Source: Agarilytica rhodophyticola
GTDB taxonomy: Bacteria; Pseudomonadota; Gammaproteobacteria; Pseudomonadales; Cellvibrionaceae
NCBI RefSeq assembly: GCF_002157225.2
Contig: NZ_CP020038.1
Coordinates: 2,007,001-2,071,000 of the forward strand
Reading direction: 5' to 3'
DNA: 64,000 nt
Both the position numbers and the translations under genes were made by a program. Each line of letters opens with the position of its first letter. The first letter of the stretch is position 1. The notes under the pieces are model-generated. The model had not been told where the DNA came from and ran no database searches. It saw only the letters and a program-made list of their open reading frames with translations. Positions 19,832 through 29,688 of the stretch are shown here, piece after piece.

Positions 19832-21751
19832 TTGAACGATATGGCAAAAAATTTAGTACTTTGGTTAGTGATTGCGGTTGTTTTATTCTCCGTTTTTCAG
19901 AACTTTAGTGAGACAAAGCCTCGAGATGAGCTTTCATACTCAGAATTCGTCCACGAAGTACAAGATCGGCAGATAAAAGAGATCGTCGTAGACGGCATGT
20001 ACATCCGCGGTATTCGTCAAGATGGCAAATCCTTCTCGGTAGTCAAACCCAGTTTGCCTGACCTTGAGCTTATGGATGATTTGATTGAAAACAACGTAGA
20101 AGTCATCGGAGCTAAGCCTGAGCAAACTAGTTTGTGGCAACAGCTGTTAGTTGCGAGCTTCCCGATTCTTCTTTTCATCGCAGTGTTTATATTCTTTATG
20201 CGCCAAATGCAAGGTGGTGCCGGCGGCCGTGGTGGCCCTATGAGCTTCGCTAAGAGTAAAGCGAAGTTGTTAGGAGAAGATCAAGTAAAAACTACCTTCG
20301 CTGACGTTGCTGGTGTGGATGAAGCCAAAGAAGAAGTGCAAGAGTTAGTTGAATACTTGCGCGACCCTTCCAAGTTCCAGCGCCTTGGTGGACAAATTCC
20401 ACGTGGCGTTCTTATGTCTGGTCCTCCAGGAACAGGTAAGACTTTGCTAGCCAAAGCCATTGCTGGTGAGGCGAAAGTGCCTTTCTTCTCAATCTCTGGT
20501 TCCGATTTTGTTGAAATGTTTGTCGGTGTGGGTGCGTCGAGAGTGCGCGACATGTTTGACCAGGCTAAAAAGCAGTCGCCTTGTATTATCTTCATTGATG
20601 AGATCGATGCTGTTGGCCGTCATCGTGGCGGTGGTCACGGCGGTGGTCATGATGAGCGCGAACAGACATTGAACCAGCTGCTGGTTGAAATGGATGGTTT
20701 TGAAGGTTCCGAAGGGGTGATTGTTATCGCCGCTACTAACCGTCCCGATGTACTTGATAAAGCACTTCTGCGTCCAGGCCGTTTTGATAGGCAGGTATTT
20801 GTTGGCCTACCTGATATACGTGGTCGTGAGCAGATATTGAAAGTCCATATGCGCAAAGTACCTATGGACGATAAAGTTCAAGCTTCCATTATTGGCCGTG
20901 GTACCCCAGGCTTTTCTGGTGCTGACTTGGCCAACCTTGTGAACGAAGCTGCTTTGTTTGCTGCTCGCGCTAACAAGCGTCTAGTGACTATGGAAGAATT
21001 TGAGAAAGCGCGCGATAAAATCCTTATGGGAGCAGAGCGCAAGTCCATGGTGATGAGTGAAAAAGAGAAAGAGAATACGGCGTATCATGAAGCTGGTCAT
21101 GCCATTGTTGGCCGCATTGTTCCAGAACATGATCCAGTACATAAAGTCAGTATTATTCCCCGTGGCCGTGCCTTAGGTGTGACGCAATTCTTGCCGGAGG
21201 AAGATAAGTACAGCCATAGCAAGCGTGGCTTGGAGTCTAATCTTTGCTCATTGTTTGGTGGCCGTATTGCTGAAGAGATGACCCTGGGTTTTGATGGCGT
21301 TACTACCGGTGCTTCTAACGATATTGAGCGAGCAACAAATATTGCTCGTAACATGGTGACCAAGTGGGGGCTGTCTGAGAAGCTGGGGCCTTTGCATTAT
21401 GGTGAAGATGAGGGGGCATACCCTGGTATGGGAGCGCCACAGTATTCTGGCCAGACTTCTAATCAAATTGATGAAGAGGTGCGCAGCATCATCGATGCTA
21501 CCTATGCCAAAGCAAAACAAATTCTCGAAGAAAATCGCGATATTCTTGAAGCTATGAAAGATGCGTTGATGGAGTATGAAACTATCGATGCCGAGCAGGT
21601 CGATGACCTTATGGCTCGTCGTAAAGTGCGTCCTCCCCGCGATTGGCATAACAATGACTTCGGTGATTTTGGAGGCAACTCTGAAAAGGGCGGCAATTCA
21701 AAAACTTCTGATAGCAAACCTTCCATCGGCAAACCTGCCAGCGAACATTAA
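19832..21751 (+). CDS. ftsH: ATP-dependent zinc metalloprotease FtsH
   Basis: Membrane-anchored AAA+ protease, 639 aa. Two N-terminal membrane segments (about 6-24 and 100-122) flank a periplasmic domain. AAA domain: Walker A GPPGTGKT, Walker [11 protein letters not shown], second-region-of-homology arginines in RPGRFDRQ. Protease domain: zinc site HEAGH. The C-terminal tail is Gly/Ser/Lys-rich. The TTG at 19832 is chosen because GGAGG lies 7 nt upstream; the ATG three codons later (MAKNLVLWL, matching E. coli) would have a 16-nt spacing. Confidence 0.98.
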   Translation: MNDMAKNLVLWLVIAVVLFSVFQNFSETKPRDELSYSEFVHEVQDRQIKEIVVDGMYIRGIRQDGKSFSVVKPSLPDLELMDDLIENNVEVIGAKPEQTSLWQQLLVASFPILLFIAVFIFFMRQMQGGAGGRGGPMSFAKSKAKLLGEDQVKTTFADVAGVDEAKEEVQELVEYLRDPSKFQRLGGQIPRGVLMSGPPGTGKTLLAKAIAGEAKVPFFSISGSDFVEMFVGVGASRVRDMFDQAKKQSPCIIFIDEIDAVGRHRGGGHGGGHDEREQTLNQLLVEMDGFEGSEGVIVIAATNRPDVLDKALLRPGRFDRQVFVGLPDIRGREQILKVHMRKVPMDDKVQASIIGRGTPGFSGADLANLVNEAALFAARANKRLVTMEEFEKARDKILMGAERKSMVMSEKEKENTAYHEAGHAIVGRIVPEHDPVHKVSIIPRGRALGVTQFLPEEDKYSHSKRGLESNLCSLFGGRIAEEMTLGFDGVTTGASNDIERATNIARNMVTKWGLSEKLGPLHYGEDEGAYPGMGAPQYSGQTSNQIDEEVRSIIDATYAKAKQILEENRDILEAMKDALMEYETIDAEQVDDLMARRKVRPPRDWHNNDFGDFGGNSEKGGNSKTSDSKPSIGKPASEH

Positions 21752-21760
21752 AAAATTTGA

Positions 21761-21806
21761 GCTCTAAAACCAAATCTGATTTGGTTTTAGAGCCTTTCAT
21801 TTTTCT
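21761..21806 (+). terminator. Terminator between ftsH and folP
   Basis: Perfect 15-bp stem GCTCTAAAACCAAAT / ATTTGGTTTTAGAGC with a CTG loop (21761-21793), followed by a T-rich tail. It ends only about 10 nt before the folP ATG, so folP expression needs read-through or a promoter inside ftsH. Confidence 0.75.
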
Positions 21807-21815
21807 CTCGTCTAT

Positions 21816-22664
21816 ATGCAAATACAATTCGGTCGTCACTGTGTTGACTTGAGCACGCCTCAAGTGATGGGTATTTTGAATGTAACCCCTGATTCCTTTT
21901 ACGATGGTGGTGAATACTTTCGTAATGGCAATGATATTTCCCCTGCTTTGCGACAAGCTGAAAAAATGGTAGATGCGGGTGCGCGTTTTATTGATATAGG
22001 CGGCGAATCCACTCGACCCGGTGCCGAGAAAGTCGGCGTTGAAGAAGAAATGACGCGGGTGTTACCCGTTGTTGAGGCCATTTGTCAGCGCTTTGATGTG
22101 GTTGTTTCCCTAGATACCAGCAGGCCTGAGGTTATAGCGGCTGGTGTTGCTTTAGGGGCAGGTTTGATTAATGATGTTCGAGCCTTGCAGCACGAAGGGG
22201 CTTTAGCTGCTGCAAAAGAATCCCGTGTACCTGTTTGTTTGATGCACATGCAGGGCCAGCCGCAAAATATGCAAGATACGCCATCCTATGGGGATGTAGT
22301 GACGGAAGTTGCCGGTTTTTTGCAAGCGCGCGCATCGGCATGCCTGCAAGCGGGAATCGATAAGTCACACATTTTACTTGATCCTGGTTTTGGTTTCGGC
22401 AAAACAGATGCACACAATATTGCGTTACTTAAGCAGCTGTCAGCTTTTAAGCTAGGTGGCTTTCCCATATTGGTTGGTCTTTCCCGCAAATCAATTTTAG
22501 GGCGTCTATTGGGGCGAGAGGTGGAAGAACGTTTAGCAGGTAGCTTAGCTCTCGCGCAATACGCTTTACACTATGGTGCCAATATTTTACGTGTGCACGA
22601 TGTTGCAGAAACTATCGATATAATTAATATGTTTAAAATTTTGAATTTACAAAAGGAAGATTAA
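21816..22664 (+). CDS. folP: Dihydropteroate synthase
   Basis: Condenses pABA with the pterin pyrophosphate in folate synthesis; target of sulfonamides. 282 aa TIM barrel with the family signatures [15 protein letters not shown] (near residue 14) and [16 protein letters not shown], then [26 protein letters not shown] and GLSRKSILG. The stop codon overlaps the glmM start by one base, so translation is coupled. Confidence 0.97.
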   Translation: MQIQFGRHCVDLSTPQVMGILNVTPDSFYDGGEYFRNGNDISPALRQAEKMVDAGARFIDIGGESTRPGAEKVGVEEEMTRVLPVVEAICQRFDVVVSLDTSRPEVIAAGVALGAGLINDVRALQHEGALAAAKESRVPVCLMHMQGQPQNMQDTPSYGDVVTEVAGFLQARASACLQAGIDKSHILLDPGFGFGKTDAHNIALLKQLSAFKLGGFPILVGLSRKSILGRLLGREVEERLAGSLALAQYALHYGANILRVHDVAETIDIINMFKILNLQKED

Positions 22665-24007
22665 TGGCTCGCAAGTATTTTGGCACAGATGGTATACGAG
22701 GACGTGTAGGAGAGGGGGCTATTACCCCAGAGTTTTTTTTACAGTTTGGCTGGGCGGTTGGCCAAGTACTTAACCGGCATAGAGAAGATGATGAGCCTTG
22801 TAAGGTATTGATCGGTAAAGATACAAGAATATCCGGCTATATGTTCGAGTCTGCTCTTCAGGCGGGGCTTATTAGTGCCGGTGTCGATGTAGTATTGCTA
22901 GGGCCAATGCCAACGCCTGCTGTTGCTTACCTCACGCGAACTTTTCAGGCCTGTGCAGGCTTCGTAATTAGTGCATCCCACAATCCCTACCACGACAATG
23001 GTATTAAACTGTTCAATACCGAAGGGGTTAAATTAACTGATGAGCTTGAGTTGGAAATTGAAGCCCAGTTAGAACAGACCATGACCATGTCAAAAGACCT
23101 GGGTAAGGCCAGTCGATTGAGCGATGCTAATGGTCGTTATATTGAGTTCTGTAAAGGAACTATGCCTTGGGGTTTCAGCTTACATGGTTTAAATATCGTA
23201 CTTGATTGTGCCAACGGTGCTACGTATCACCTTGCACCTAAGGTCTTTGCTGAGCTTGGTGCACATGTAACATCCATAGGTGTTGAGCCTAACGGACACA
23301 ATATTAATCTTGAATGTGGAGCCACTAAACTCAATCAGCTACAGAAAAAAGTTCTGGAAGAAGATGCAGATCTTGGTATCGCCTTTGATGGCGACGGTGA
23401 TCGGGTGATGTTTGTCGACCACAAAGGAGAAATTGTCGACGGAGATCAATTACTTTATATCATTGCCAGCTTTCGTAAAAAATATGAAGGCGTCTGTGAA
23501 GGAGTGGTCGGCACACTAATGACCAATTTTGGTTTCGAGATGGGAATGAAAAATCTCGGTATTCCCTTTGATCGTGCCAAGGTGGGCGATCGCTATGTTA
23601 TTGAATCGATGAAAAAGAACAACTGGCATATTGGGGGTGAATCCTCTGGTCATATTGTTTGTAGCGATGTTACCACCACAGGTGATGGTATTATTTCTGC
23701 TCTGCAAGTGATGAAAGCTTTAGTTACTGAAAAAGAATGTCTGCATGATATTAAGCAAAACATGCAAAAGCTGCCTCAAGTGATGATTAATGTCCCTGTG
23801 AAAAATGCGATTAAGCTTGATGAAAATACCAGCATTAAGCAGGCGATTGATGCTGCTGAAAGTCAAATGGAAGGAAAAGGACGTGTATTGTTAAGGCCTT
23901 CAGGAACTGAGCCTGTCATTCGTGTTATGGTAGAGGGCCAGCATCACGATCTCGTTTCTAGGCTCGCAAAAGAACTTGCTGAAGTGGTTGGAAAGGCCGT
24001 TGCTTAA
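22664..24007 (+). CDS. glmM: Phosphoglucosamine mutase
   Basis: Converts glucosamine-6-P to glucosamine-1-P for UDP-GlcNAc, feeding peptidoglycan and lipopolysaccharide. 447 aa. N-terminus [10 protein letters not shown]. Phospho-serine loop [15 protein letters not shown] near residue 105; metal loop AFDGDGDRV; sugar loop GGESSGH; phosphate-binding loop [19 protein letters not shown] lies before the ATG. Usual folP-glmM pairing. Confidence 0.98.
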   Translation: MARKYFGTDGIRGRVGEGAITPEFFLQFGWAVGQVLNRHREDDEPCKVLIGKDTRISGYMFESALQAGLISAGVDVVLLGPMPTPAVAYLTRTFQACAGFVISASHNPYHDNGIKLFNTEGVKLTDELELEIEAQLEQTMTMSKDLGKASRLSDANGRYIEFCKGTMPWGFSLHGLNIVLDCANGATYHLAPKVFAELGAHVTSIGVEPNGHNINLECGATKLNQLQKKVLEEDADLGIAFDGDGDRVMFVDHKGEIVDGDQLLYIIASFRKKYEGVCEGVVGTLMTNFGFEMGMKNLGIPFDRAKVGDRYVIESMKKNNWHIGGESSGHIVCSDVTTTGDGIISALQVMKALVTEKECLHDIKQNMQKLPQVMINVPVKNAIKLDENTSIKQAIDAAESQMEGKGRVLLRPSGTEPVIRVMVEGQHHDLVSRLAKELAEVVGKAVA

Positions 24008-24149
24008 CCTTGTTTAAAAATGTTTTCGTAGGATGTTGTATCTAGCAGCATTCTCCTATAAGATTTGCGCCCGCTCTAGAGGGGTGTTCATCTAAATCCC
24101 AGTTGCGCAATATTGGCGAATAACTGGCTACTACATAAGGTAATTTGAG

Positions 24150-24890
24150 ATGAGGCGACCGATAGTCATCGGCAATTGGAAAATGAATGGTGATAGCGCT
24201 TTTACGGGCGACCACCTGCGTTCATTGGCTGACAAGTGGGCGGGAGTGCATAACGCAGAAGTTGCAGTTTGCCCTCCTTATCCTTATTTGTCTTTGGCTT
24301 CGGATATCTTAGAGCAAACAAATATTGCTTGGGGCGCACAGGATATTAGTGTCGAGAAAAATGGCGCTTACACAGGAGAAGTCTCCGCTAGCATGTTGGC
24401 AGACTGTGGTTGTAAGTTCGCAATTGTGGGACACTCCGAGCGTCGAGAATATCATGCCGAAAGCTCTGAGCTAGTGGCTAAGAAATTCAAGGTTGCGGTT
24501 GAAAGTGGAATTGTGCCGGTGCTTTGTGTTGGTGAAAGTCTAGAAGACAGAGAAGCTGACAAAACCTTTGACGTTGTTGGCCGTCAGTTGTTGAAAGTTG
24601 TAGAACATTGCGGTTTAGACGTGGTGGCAAAAGGCATTATTGCTTATGAGCCTATTTGGGCGATAGGAACGGGTAAGTCGGCAACGCCACAAATAGCACA
24701 AGATGTTCATTCTTATATAAGAGAAGTATTGGGGCCTGAAGGCGACCAAATTAAGATTTTATACGGTGGAAGTGTCAAGCCTGATTCTGCTGAAGCACTT
24801 TTTAAGCAAAAAGATATAGACGGCGCACTTGTTGGCGGCGCTTCATTAAAAGTCGATGACTTTGTAGATATTTGTAAAGCTGCAGAGTGA
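24150..24890 (+). CDS. tpiA: Triosephosphate isomerase
   Basis: Glycolytic interconversion of dihydroxyacetone phosphate and glyceraldehyde-3-P; 246 aa. Substrate Lys in IGNWKMNG, catalytic His in IVGHSERRE, catalytic Glu in the signature YEPIWAIGTGKSA, and the phosphate loop ILYGGSVKPDSA. Conserved place between glmM and secG. Confidence 0.98.
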   Translation: MRRPIVIGNWKMNGDSAFTGDHLRSLADKWAGVHNAEVAVCPPYPYLSLASDILEQTNIAWGAQDISVEKNGAYTGEVSASMLADCGCKFAIVGHSERREYHAESSELVAKKFKVAVESGIVPVLCVGESLEDREADKTFDVVGRQLLKVVEHCGLDVVAKGIIAYEPIWAIGTGKSATPQIAQDVHSYIREVLGPEGDQIKILYGGSVKPDSAEALFKQKDIDGALVGGASLKVDDFVDICKAAE

Positions 24891-24905
24891 TCTAGAGAGA
24901 AAACA

Positions 24906-25298
24906 ATGGAAAACCTAATTATATTAGTGCATATCCTTACAGCCTTGGCGATTATAGGCTTAATCCTTTTGCAACAAGGCAAGGGTGCGGATATGGGTGC
25001 TTCATTTGGTAGTGGTGCATCGCAAACTTTATTTGGTGCTTCTGGTTCAGGAAACTTCTTTTCCAAAATGACTGCAATTTTGGCATTTGTGTTCTTTGTT
25101 ACCAGTTTTAGCTTAGCTGTTATTGCAAAGCAAAAAGCATCCATTGGCGATGATCTGCCTGCTGTAATCGAAACAACAGTAGACGATGTTCCCGCTGTTG
25201 AAGATACGTCTATTCCAGTAGATGACGATATTCCGCAAGTTGAAACTGAAACAAACGAGAATTCACAAGAAGATATTCCCGAAGTTCCAGAACAGTAA
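24906..25298 (+). CDS. secG: Preprotein translocase subunit SecG
   Basis: Small inner-membrane partner of SecYE. Two membrane segments (about 3-23 and 54-75) flank the conserved loop LLQQGKGADMGASFGSGAS and FGASGSGNFFSK. At 130 aa it is longer than the E. coli protein (110); a C-terminal acidic tail (DDVPAVEDTSIPVDDDIPQVE) adds the length. 15 bp after tpiA and directly upstream of tRNA-Leu, as in many gammaproteobacteria. Confidence 0.96.
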   Translation: MENLIILVHILTALAIIGLILLQQGKGADMGASFGSGASQTLFGASGSGNFFSKMTAILAFVFFVTSFSLAVIAKQKASIGDDLPAVIETTVDDVPAVEDTSIPVDDDIPQVETETNENSQEDIPEVPEQ

Positions 25299-25317
25299 AC
25301 AATTTGCAACTCTTTAT

Positions 25318-25402
25318 GCCCAAGTGGTGGAATTGGTAGACACGCTATCTTGAGGGGGTAGTGGCGTAAGCCGTGCCGGTTCAAGTCCGGCCTTGGGCAC
25401 CA
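25318..25402 (+). tRNA. tRNA-Leu(GAG)
   Basis: 85 nt including encoded CCA. Acceptor GCCCAAG pairs with CTTGGGC, discriminator A. D-loop with GGTAGAC, anticodon loop TTGAGGG (anticodon GAG) on the GCTATC/GGTAGT stem, a long class II variable arm (GTGGCGTAAGCCGT), and T-loop GGTTCAAGTCC. The 3' end is the left boundary of the direct repeat that delimits an island. Confidence 0.96.
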
Positions 25403-25483
25403 TTTCTTTATTTTTAGAAAAATCTTCTAAAATCCTAAACAGAACAACGTTAAACGGAACAGATCGTTGTGTGTTTCGATACA
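25395..25483 (+). repeat. Direct repeat, left copy (candidate att site, tRNA-Leu 3' end plus 81 bp)
   Basis: Starts with the last 8 nt of tRNA-Leu (GGGCACCA) and continues 81 bp beyond. It matches 33082-33170 at 85 of 89 positions by hand alignment. Inside is an 8-bp stem TTTTAGAA/TTCTAAAA followed by a second inverted pair ACAACG/CGTTGT. Confidence 0.8.
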
Positions 25484-25792
25484 TGCCTAAGCGATCCCAT
25501 ACAAGCCGTTCAGGAAAGGCCATTTTTACGACCGCTCGCTTCTCTTGATACCCGCCGCAAGCCCAGAGTTGATAAGGGTTTGCCAGAAACGTTAGCGCGG
25601 TTCGATACATATCTTAAAATGATCTTTGCGGTCCCTTCTCTCGATCAAGATATAGTTAGACAGGTGATTATTACCTAACTAACTGTTTTCATTAAAAAAA
25701 GAGACCCGAATCCAGTTAGATCTGATTGTAATCAGCAGAAGGATGATAAGTGGAACGAGGCTATTGAATAAACTGTTAAGTTTCAAGTAGCC
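25484..25792 (+). other. Left flank of the island, no gene recognised
   Basis: No convincing reading frame. TTCGATACAT occurs at the edge of the repeat (about 25475) and again near 25601, 126 bp apart. Small inverted pairs occur around 25656-25680 (GTTAG/CTAAC) and 25720-25735 (CTGATT/AATCAG). No integrase gene is visible. Confidence 0.4.
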
Positions 25793-26263
25793 ATGACGTA
25801 CGACTACCAAAAAGACATCAAGGAAGCATGTGCAATGCTTCCAGATGTGGAAGGGTCAACTATCATTTCAATTAGAGTGAATGTTGTTGATCCTGAATTC
25901 AATGTTGTCTATTTAAAAACGGATAAAGGTATTTTCTCTTTGCAAGGTGAAGTGGGTGGAGAATACCTTGGTGTTCATCTCTTAAATGAACTGCCTGAGA
26001 TTACAAATCAAGATGGGTATGTAGTCTGTAAATATCGGCCATTTGAGATTTCTGAAGGCCGCAAAATTTCCCAAGCAAGACAAATAGGTGGTGCTTGGCA
26101 AGGGCATGGCTTTGAGTTCAGTTTTTCTGAAGTTCCAACTAAGTCCATGATTGTTCAGTCTATATACTGTGGTGCTAAACCTGAGGGGCTTGAGGATTGT
26201 CTCCGCTTAGGGGGCGGGCACTACGAAAACGAATGGAATTCCTATACATTATCGGTGCGTTGA
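25793..26263 (+). CDS. Hypothetical protein, island
   Basis: 156 aa, family not recognised. Soluble, acidic-to-neutral, mixed alpha/beta composition with no signal peptide or membrane segment. It begins MTYDYQKDIKEACAM and has a block of likely beta strands (FNVVYLKTDKGIFSLQGEVGG). No good Shine-Dalgarno precedes the ATG, so the start is uncertain. Its end overlaps the following frameshifted gene by about 30 bp. The low G+C matches the surrounding 25.4-27.1 kb stretch, not the genes after it. Confidence 0.6.
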   Translation: MTYDYQKDIKEACAMLPDVEGSTIISIRVNVVDPEFNVVYLKTDKGIFSLQGEVGGEYLGVHLLNELPEITNQDGYVVCKYRPFEISEGRKISQARQIGGAWQGHGFEFSFSEVPTKSMIVQSIYCGAKPEGLEDCLRLGGGHYENEWNSYTLSVR

Positions 26264-26698
26264 TTGCCTTTGGAATCATTTACACGATTATAGATAATCG
26301 AAGAATGACCAATATAGCAGAAGAGAGAGGGCTGCCCGATATATGTGGCTTCGCAAGATCTTTCAATTACAGAGAAATTGATACGAAGATTATTCGGGAA
26401 GTTATAGAACGAAGTTCAAGATAATCTAGGCACATTTAATGGAATAAAATTTCCCGTTCGTGCAGACGATTTGTTCGAGGAAACATACAAGTTGGATCCA
26501 GAGGACTTGGAATATACTTATGTGGCGATAGCCGATAAACTGGAGATTAGCACGGCTAATCCAGGAAATAATCCGTACTGGAACAAAGTTAAATCGGTGC
26601 ATGACCTTGTACAGTTTCTACACCATCAATCTAGAGTGAAAAATGCATCACAAAGTAATCTACCCAAGTTGCTGGTTGCATCAGCAAAGATTCACTAA
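26233..26698 (+). pseudogene. Frameshifted small membrane-anchored protein
   Basis: From ATG 26233 the frame gives a hydrophobic N-terminus (MEFLYIIGALIAFGIIYTII) then RGLPDICGFARSFNYREIDTKIIREVIE and stops at 26424. A second frame continues the same protein: EVQDNLGTFNGIKFPVRADDL, DPEDLEYTYVAIAD, NPYWNKVKSVHDLVQFLHHQ. Removing the single C at 26410 joins the two into one 154-aa frame. The second half resembles a conserved pattern of small uncharacterised proteins (P-I/V-RADDDL ... DPEDL ... TVxDLVxFxxHQ). I read it as a recent frameshift; no slippery heptamer is present, so programmed shifting is unlikely. Confidence 0.65.
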
Positions 26699-26738
26699 GC
26701 GATACTTAGCTCGCCGGTAATTACGGCGTTATACGTAA

Positions 26739-27107
26739 ATGAGCTGCGAGAAATGTAATAAGCAATTTAAGTCGGAATTATCTGCTGCTAAGACAGATAC
26801 AATGATGGGTATCTGTATGTCATGCGGTCGCCGACTCAAGTACGATGATGTTTCAGAAAGGTTCGCAACTGGTGCGATATTGGCTTTTACCAGCACACCA
26901 CTTTTCTTTCTCTCGCTGTTCAGCTGGGCTTATTTCTTATCATTGCTCGTCGTTATTGGTGGTTCAGCTTTGGTTGTCTGGTTTCTAACCAGAAAGTATG
27001 GTGGGTATATTGTCGCTAGTACACTGAAAGAGTATCAGAAGGGTAATATAGCACCGGCCTTTGCACACACCTACTCACCAGAAGCAACAGGCCCCCTATG
27101 GGACTAA
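26739..27107 (+). CDS. Zinc-ribbon membrane protein, hypothetical
   Basis: 122 aa. Two CxxC pairs near the N-terminus (CEKC at 3-6 and CMSC at about 26-29) suggest a zinc ribbon. Two adjacent hydrophobic segments follow (about 46-82: LAFTSTPLFFLSLF and FLSLLVVIGGSALVVWFL). The C-terminal tail is soluble. Family not recognised. The last 10 bp overlap the start of the ABC transporter, which suggests co-translation, although base composition changes sharply just there. Confidence 0.6.
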   Translation: MSCEKCNKQFKSELSAAKTDTMMGICMSCGRRLKYDDVSERFATGAILAFTSTPLFFLSLFSWAYFLSLLVVIGGSALVVWFLTRKYGGYIVASTLKEYQKGNIAPAFAHTYSPEATGPLWD

Positions 27108-28966
27108 TCACCAAATTCTACCACTTCCTCCACCACCACATCCGCCACTCAAACCGAGTCATCGGCTCCATTGTCGGCCTATCCATACTTGACCAAAGCT
27201 TCTCTATCGGCTGTGTTTACGTGTGGAAAAGCATTATTGACCAATACCTCATCCGCGCAGACCAATGGTCCAGCAGCGATTTTTACATCGGTGTGCTCAG
27301 CCTGGTATTTTTATGGCAGGCCATGAGCTTTGTTTCCCGCCTGGCCAAAAACCGCCAGTCTTATAAAACCACCGTATTGGCCGACCAGGTCAGTCTGTCA
27401 TTTTTTGAGCGCGCCTACGGCCACGTGATGTCGCTGTCTCACGATTTTCACGAATCCCGCAGTACTGGCCAGGTAATGCGACAACTGTCCAAAGCCCGTG
27501 AAGATTTGGATAATGTCATTAAGGCCTTTTTCGACAAGCTGCTAATTCAGGTGATCTCTTTTCTCATCGTGACTGGCTTTTTCTTTTATATCCGCTGGCA
27601 AATTGCCCTGATTATGCTGGCCTTTATTCCCGTATTTTTATATTTTACCCATCGCTATACCAAAAAAATCGATAGCGTCCAAAGGAAAATCAACAATAAA
27701 GGCGAAAAAGCCTACGCCAGCGTGCAACAGGCGCTGGATGCCTTTATGGTGGTTCAGTCATTTCAATCTCAGGAAATGGAATCTGCCCGTCTGCGCAGTA
27801 ATAATCGCCTGGCTCATCAGGGCTTAAAATCCAAAACCCACGCCTTCCTGCGCCTGGCCTTTGTTCAGGGCAGTCTGATTAATCTGGCCCGTCTGTCTAT
27901 TATCGCCGCCGGCGGTTATTACGTTTTTCATGGCCAAATTACCGTGGGCGAGGTAGTGTTACTATCCATGTGGGGTTATTTTATTTACAACCCCATGTAC
28001 CAATTCTCGGACTTGCTGGCCGTTTTTGCCGAGGGGATGGACAGCGTGGCACGGGTTGAAAAACTCATGCGCATTGAAGCCAGTATCAAAAGCCCCCGCG
28101 CCGGTTTTCGACCCATCAAGGTACGCGGGGAAGTACATTTTGAAAATGTTGCCTTTCACTATCCCGGTGTAAGTACCGGCGGCATTAAGCATATTGATTT
28201 TACCCTACCGCCTGGTGGGAAGCTGGCGATTGTGGGCCCCTCGGGTTCGGGCAAATCCACCCTGGCTAAACTACTGCCACGCTTTTACGATGTTAACAGT
28301 GGTTGCGTACGCGTAGACGGTGTCGATGTAAAACAGTGGGATCTGCAACACCTGCGCGCCGCCATCGGTATGGTATTGCAGGATGTGGTGCTCTTTAACG
28401 ATACCATTTTCAACAACATCGCCTACGCCTGCGGCGGGCAGCAAAACTTAAAGGTGCCGAGCGATAGTTTGCGCAAGGCGGTTGAACAAGCCGCCCAAAA
28501 GGCTTTTGCCCACGACTTTATTATGACCCTGCCCCAGGGCTACGACACCGTGGTGGGCGAGCGCGGCATCAAGTTGTCTGGCGGTGAAAAGCAGCGGATT
28601 GGCATTGCCCGCACCATTTTACGCGACCCACCCATTCTTATTTTGGACGAAGCCACATCTGCACTGGACAGTGAATCGGAAGTGATGGTGATGCGGGCAC
28701 TGGAACAGATTTGTGAGAATCACACCACCCTCACCATCGCCCACCGCCTTTCTACCATTCGCCACTGTGACCAGATTTTATTTTGCGAAAAGGGGCAAAT
28801 TGTTGAACGCGGCGATCATGATAGCCTGATGGCCTTAGAAGGACGCTATTACCGCTATGTTCTTTTACAGCGGGAAAAAGAAACACTGCCTCAAAACTTC
28901 GGCAGGGTTCAGAGTCAGTCAGACAATACCCCGACGGCCCCAGAGAAGATCGAGTGGCCTGTTTAG
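27098..28966 (+). CDS. ABC exporter, fused permease and ATPase
   Basis: 622 aa half-transporter of the MsbA/exporter type. An N-terminal permease of about six membrane segments (to residue 325) is followed by the ATPase domain from about 342: Walker A GPSGSGKST (about 380), Q-loop MVLQDVVLF, signature LSGGEKQRIGIAR (about 494), Walker B ILILDEATSALD, H-loop TIAHRLST. It should work as a homodimer exporting a lipid, peptide or small molecule. It faces the BshA-like operon; the 3' ends overlap by 48 bp with bshB1-like. The neighbourhood suggests it exports that operon's product, but this is inference. It is markedly more G+C-rich than the genes before it. Confidence 0.9.
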   Translation: MGLITKFYHFLHHHIRHSNRVIGSIVGLSILDQSFSIGCVYVWKSIIDQYLIRADQWSSSDFYIGVLSLVFLWQAMSFVSRLAKNRQSYKTTVLADQVSLSFFERAYGHVMSLSHDFHESRSTGQVMRQLSKAREDLDNVIKAFFDKLLIQVISFLIVTGFFFYIRWQIALIMLAFIPVFLYFTHRYTKKIDSVQRKINNKGEKAYASVQQALDAFMVVQSFQSQEMESARLRSNNRLAHQGLKSKTHAFLRLAFVQGSLINLARLSIIAAGGYYVFHGQITVGEVVLLSMWGYFIYNPMYQFSDLLAVFAEGMDSVARVEKLMRIEASIKSPRAGFRPIKVRGEVHFENVAFHYPGVSTGGIKHIDFTLPPGGKLAIVGPSGSGKSTLAKLLPRFYDVNSGCVRVDGVDVKQWDLQHLRAAIGMVLQDVVLFNDTIFNNIAYACGGQQNLKVPSDSLRKAVEQAAQKAFAHDFIMTLPQGYDTVVGERGIKLSGGEKQRIGIARTILRDPPILILDEATSALDSESEVMVMRALEQICENHTTLTIAHRLSTIRHCDQILFCEKGQIVERGDHDSLMALEGRYYRYVLLQREKETLPQNFGRVQSQSDNTPTAPEKIEWPV

Positions 28967-29659
28967 GGGTACCGGAGAACGCAACACGTAAGCTTCACCG
29001 TATTTAACCCCAATCAAACTGCCAAAATACTGGTGGCGCCCCTGCCACTGCTCCAGATAATGGGCTGTCGACAGGGTGGTTGTGTGGCCATCACTGCCGT
29101 CATAAAGCTGACTGGCGTAGCAACTGACGGCAGCGCGCTTTTGTTCAAACACATCGCTCACATCCTGCACCAAATGGGGCGTATGGGCCAAACGATCCAG
29201 GTAAAACAACACCTGCTCGGGGCGGTGGGCCTTGCCATCGGCGGCGTAATTGCCAATACCGGCAAGATAGCAGGCCTGCTTTACCAGCGTCCCGGTGGCT
29301 TGGTGATCGGGGTGATGGTCCTCCCAGTGGCTGCTAATTACCATACGTGGTCGGTAATGGCGCAGTTTGCTCACAATAAGTTGCAGGCTTTCTGTATTCA
29401 CACGCAATTGACTGTCGGGCAAGTTGAGGTTTTCACGCCGGGATAAACCCAATACAAGGCTGGCCGCTGCCGCTTCCTGCTGGCGAATAGCCGGCGTACC
29501 GCGACTGGCGGCTTCGCCCAAACTTAAATCGAGCACACCAATCCGGGCGCCCTGCTGAGCGGCTTTCAATAACAGTCCAGCGCAATTTAATTCGGCATCA
29601 TCGGGGTGGGCACAAATAGCCAGCACATCCAAACCGGCATCATCAGTGGAATCTGTCAT
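28919..29659 (-). CDS. PIG-L/LmbE-family deacetylase, BshB1-like
   Basis: 246 aa zinc-dependent N-acetyl-sugar deacetylase. Metal motif AHPDDAELNCAG (17-28), then LDLSLGEAASRGTPAIRQQEA as in BshB1, then the second metal motif SHWEDHHPDHQATG. Late motifs RPEQVLFYLD and DVSDVFEQKRAAVSCYASQ also track BshB1, which removes acetyl from GlcNAc-malate in bacillithiol synthesis. Third gene of the minus-strand operon, 29 bp after the ligase. The substrate here is unproven; the GlcNAc conjugate made by the BshA-like neighbour is the obvious candidate. Confidence 0.82.
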   Translation of the reverse strand: MTDSTDDAGLDVLAICAHPDDAELNCAGLLLKAAQQGARIGVLDLSLGEAASRGTPAIRQQEAAAASLVLGLSRRENLNLPDSQLRVNTESLQLIVSKLRHYRPRMVISSHWEDHHPDHQATGTLVKQACYLAGIGNYAADGKAHRPEQVLFYLDRLAHTPHLVQDVSDVFEQKRAAVSCYASQLYDGSDGHTTTLSTAHYLEQWQGRHQYFGSLIGVKYGEAYVLRSPVPLNRPLDLLWGRRGIV

Positions 29660-29688
29660 AAACTCAGCTCTTTACCATTACTCCGGTT

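Noticed and set aside
25314-25610. 98-aa minus-strand reading frame across tRNA-Leu
   Set aside because: Its end is the well-known false translation of an antisense tRNA-Leu (GLEPARLTPLPPQD...). The tRNA call explains the sequence.
25403-25792. CRISPR array or integron attC cassette after tRNA-Leu
   Set aside because: Only one distant repeat partner and no regular spacing; the inverted pairs do not match attC core sites.
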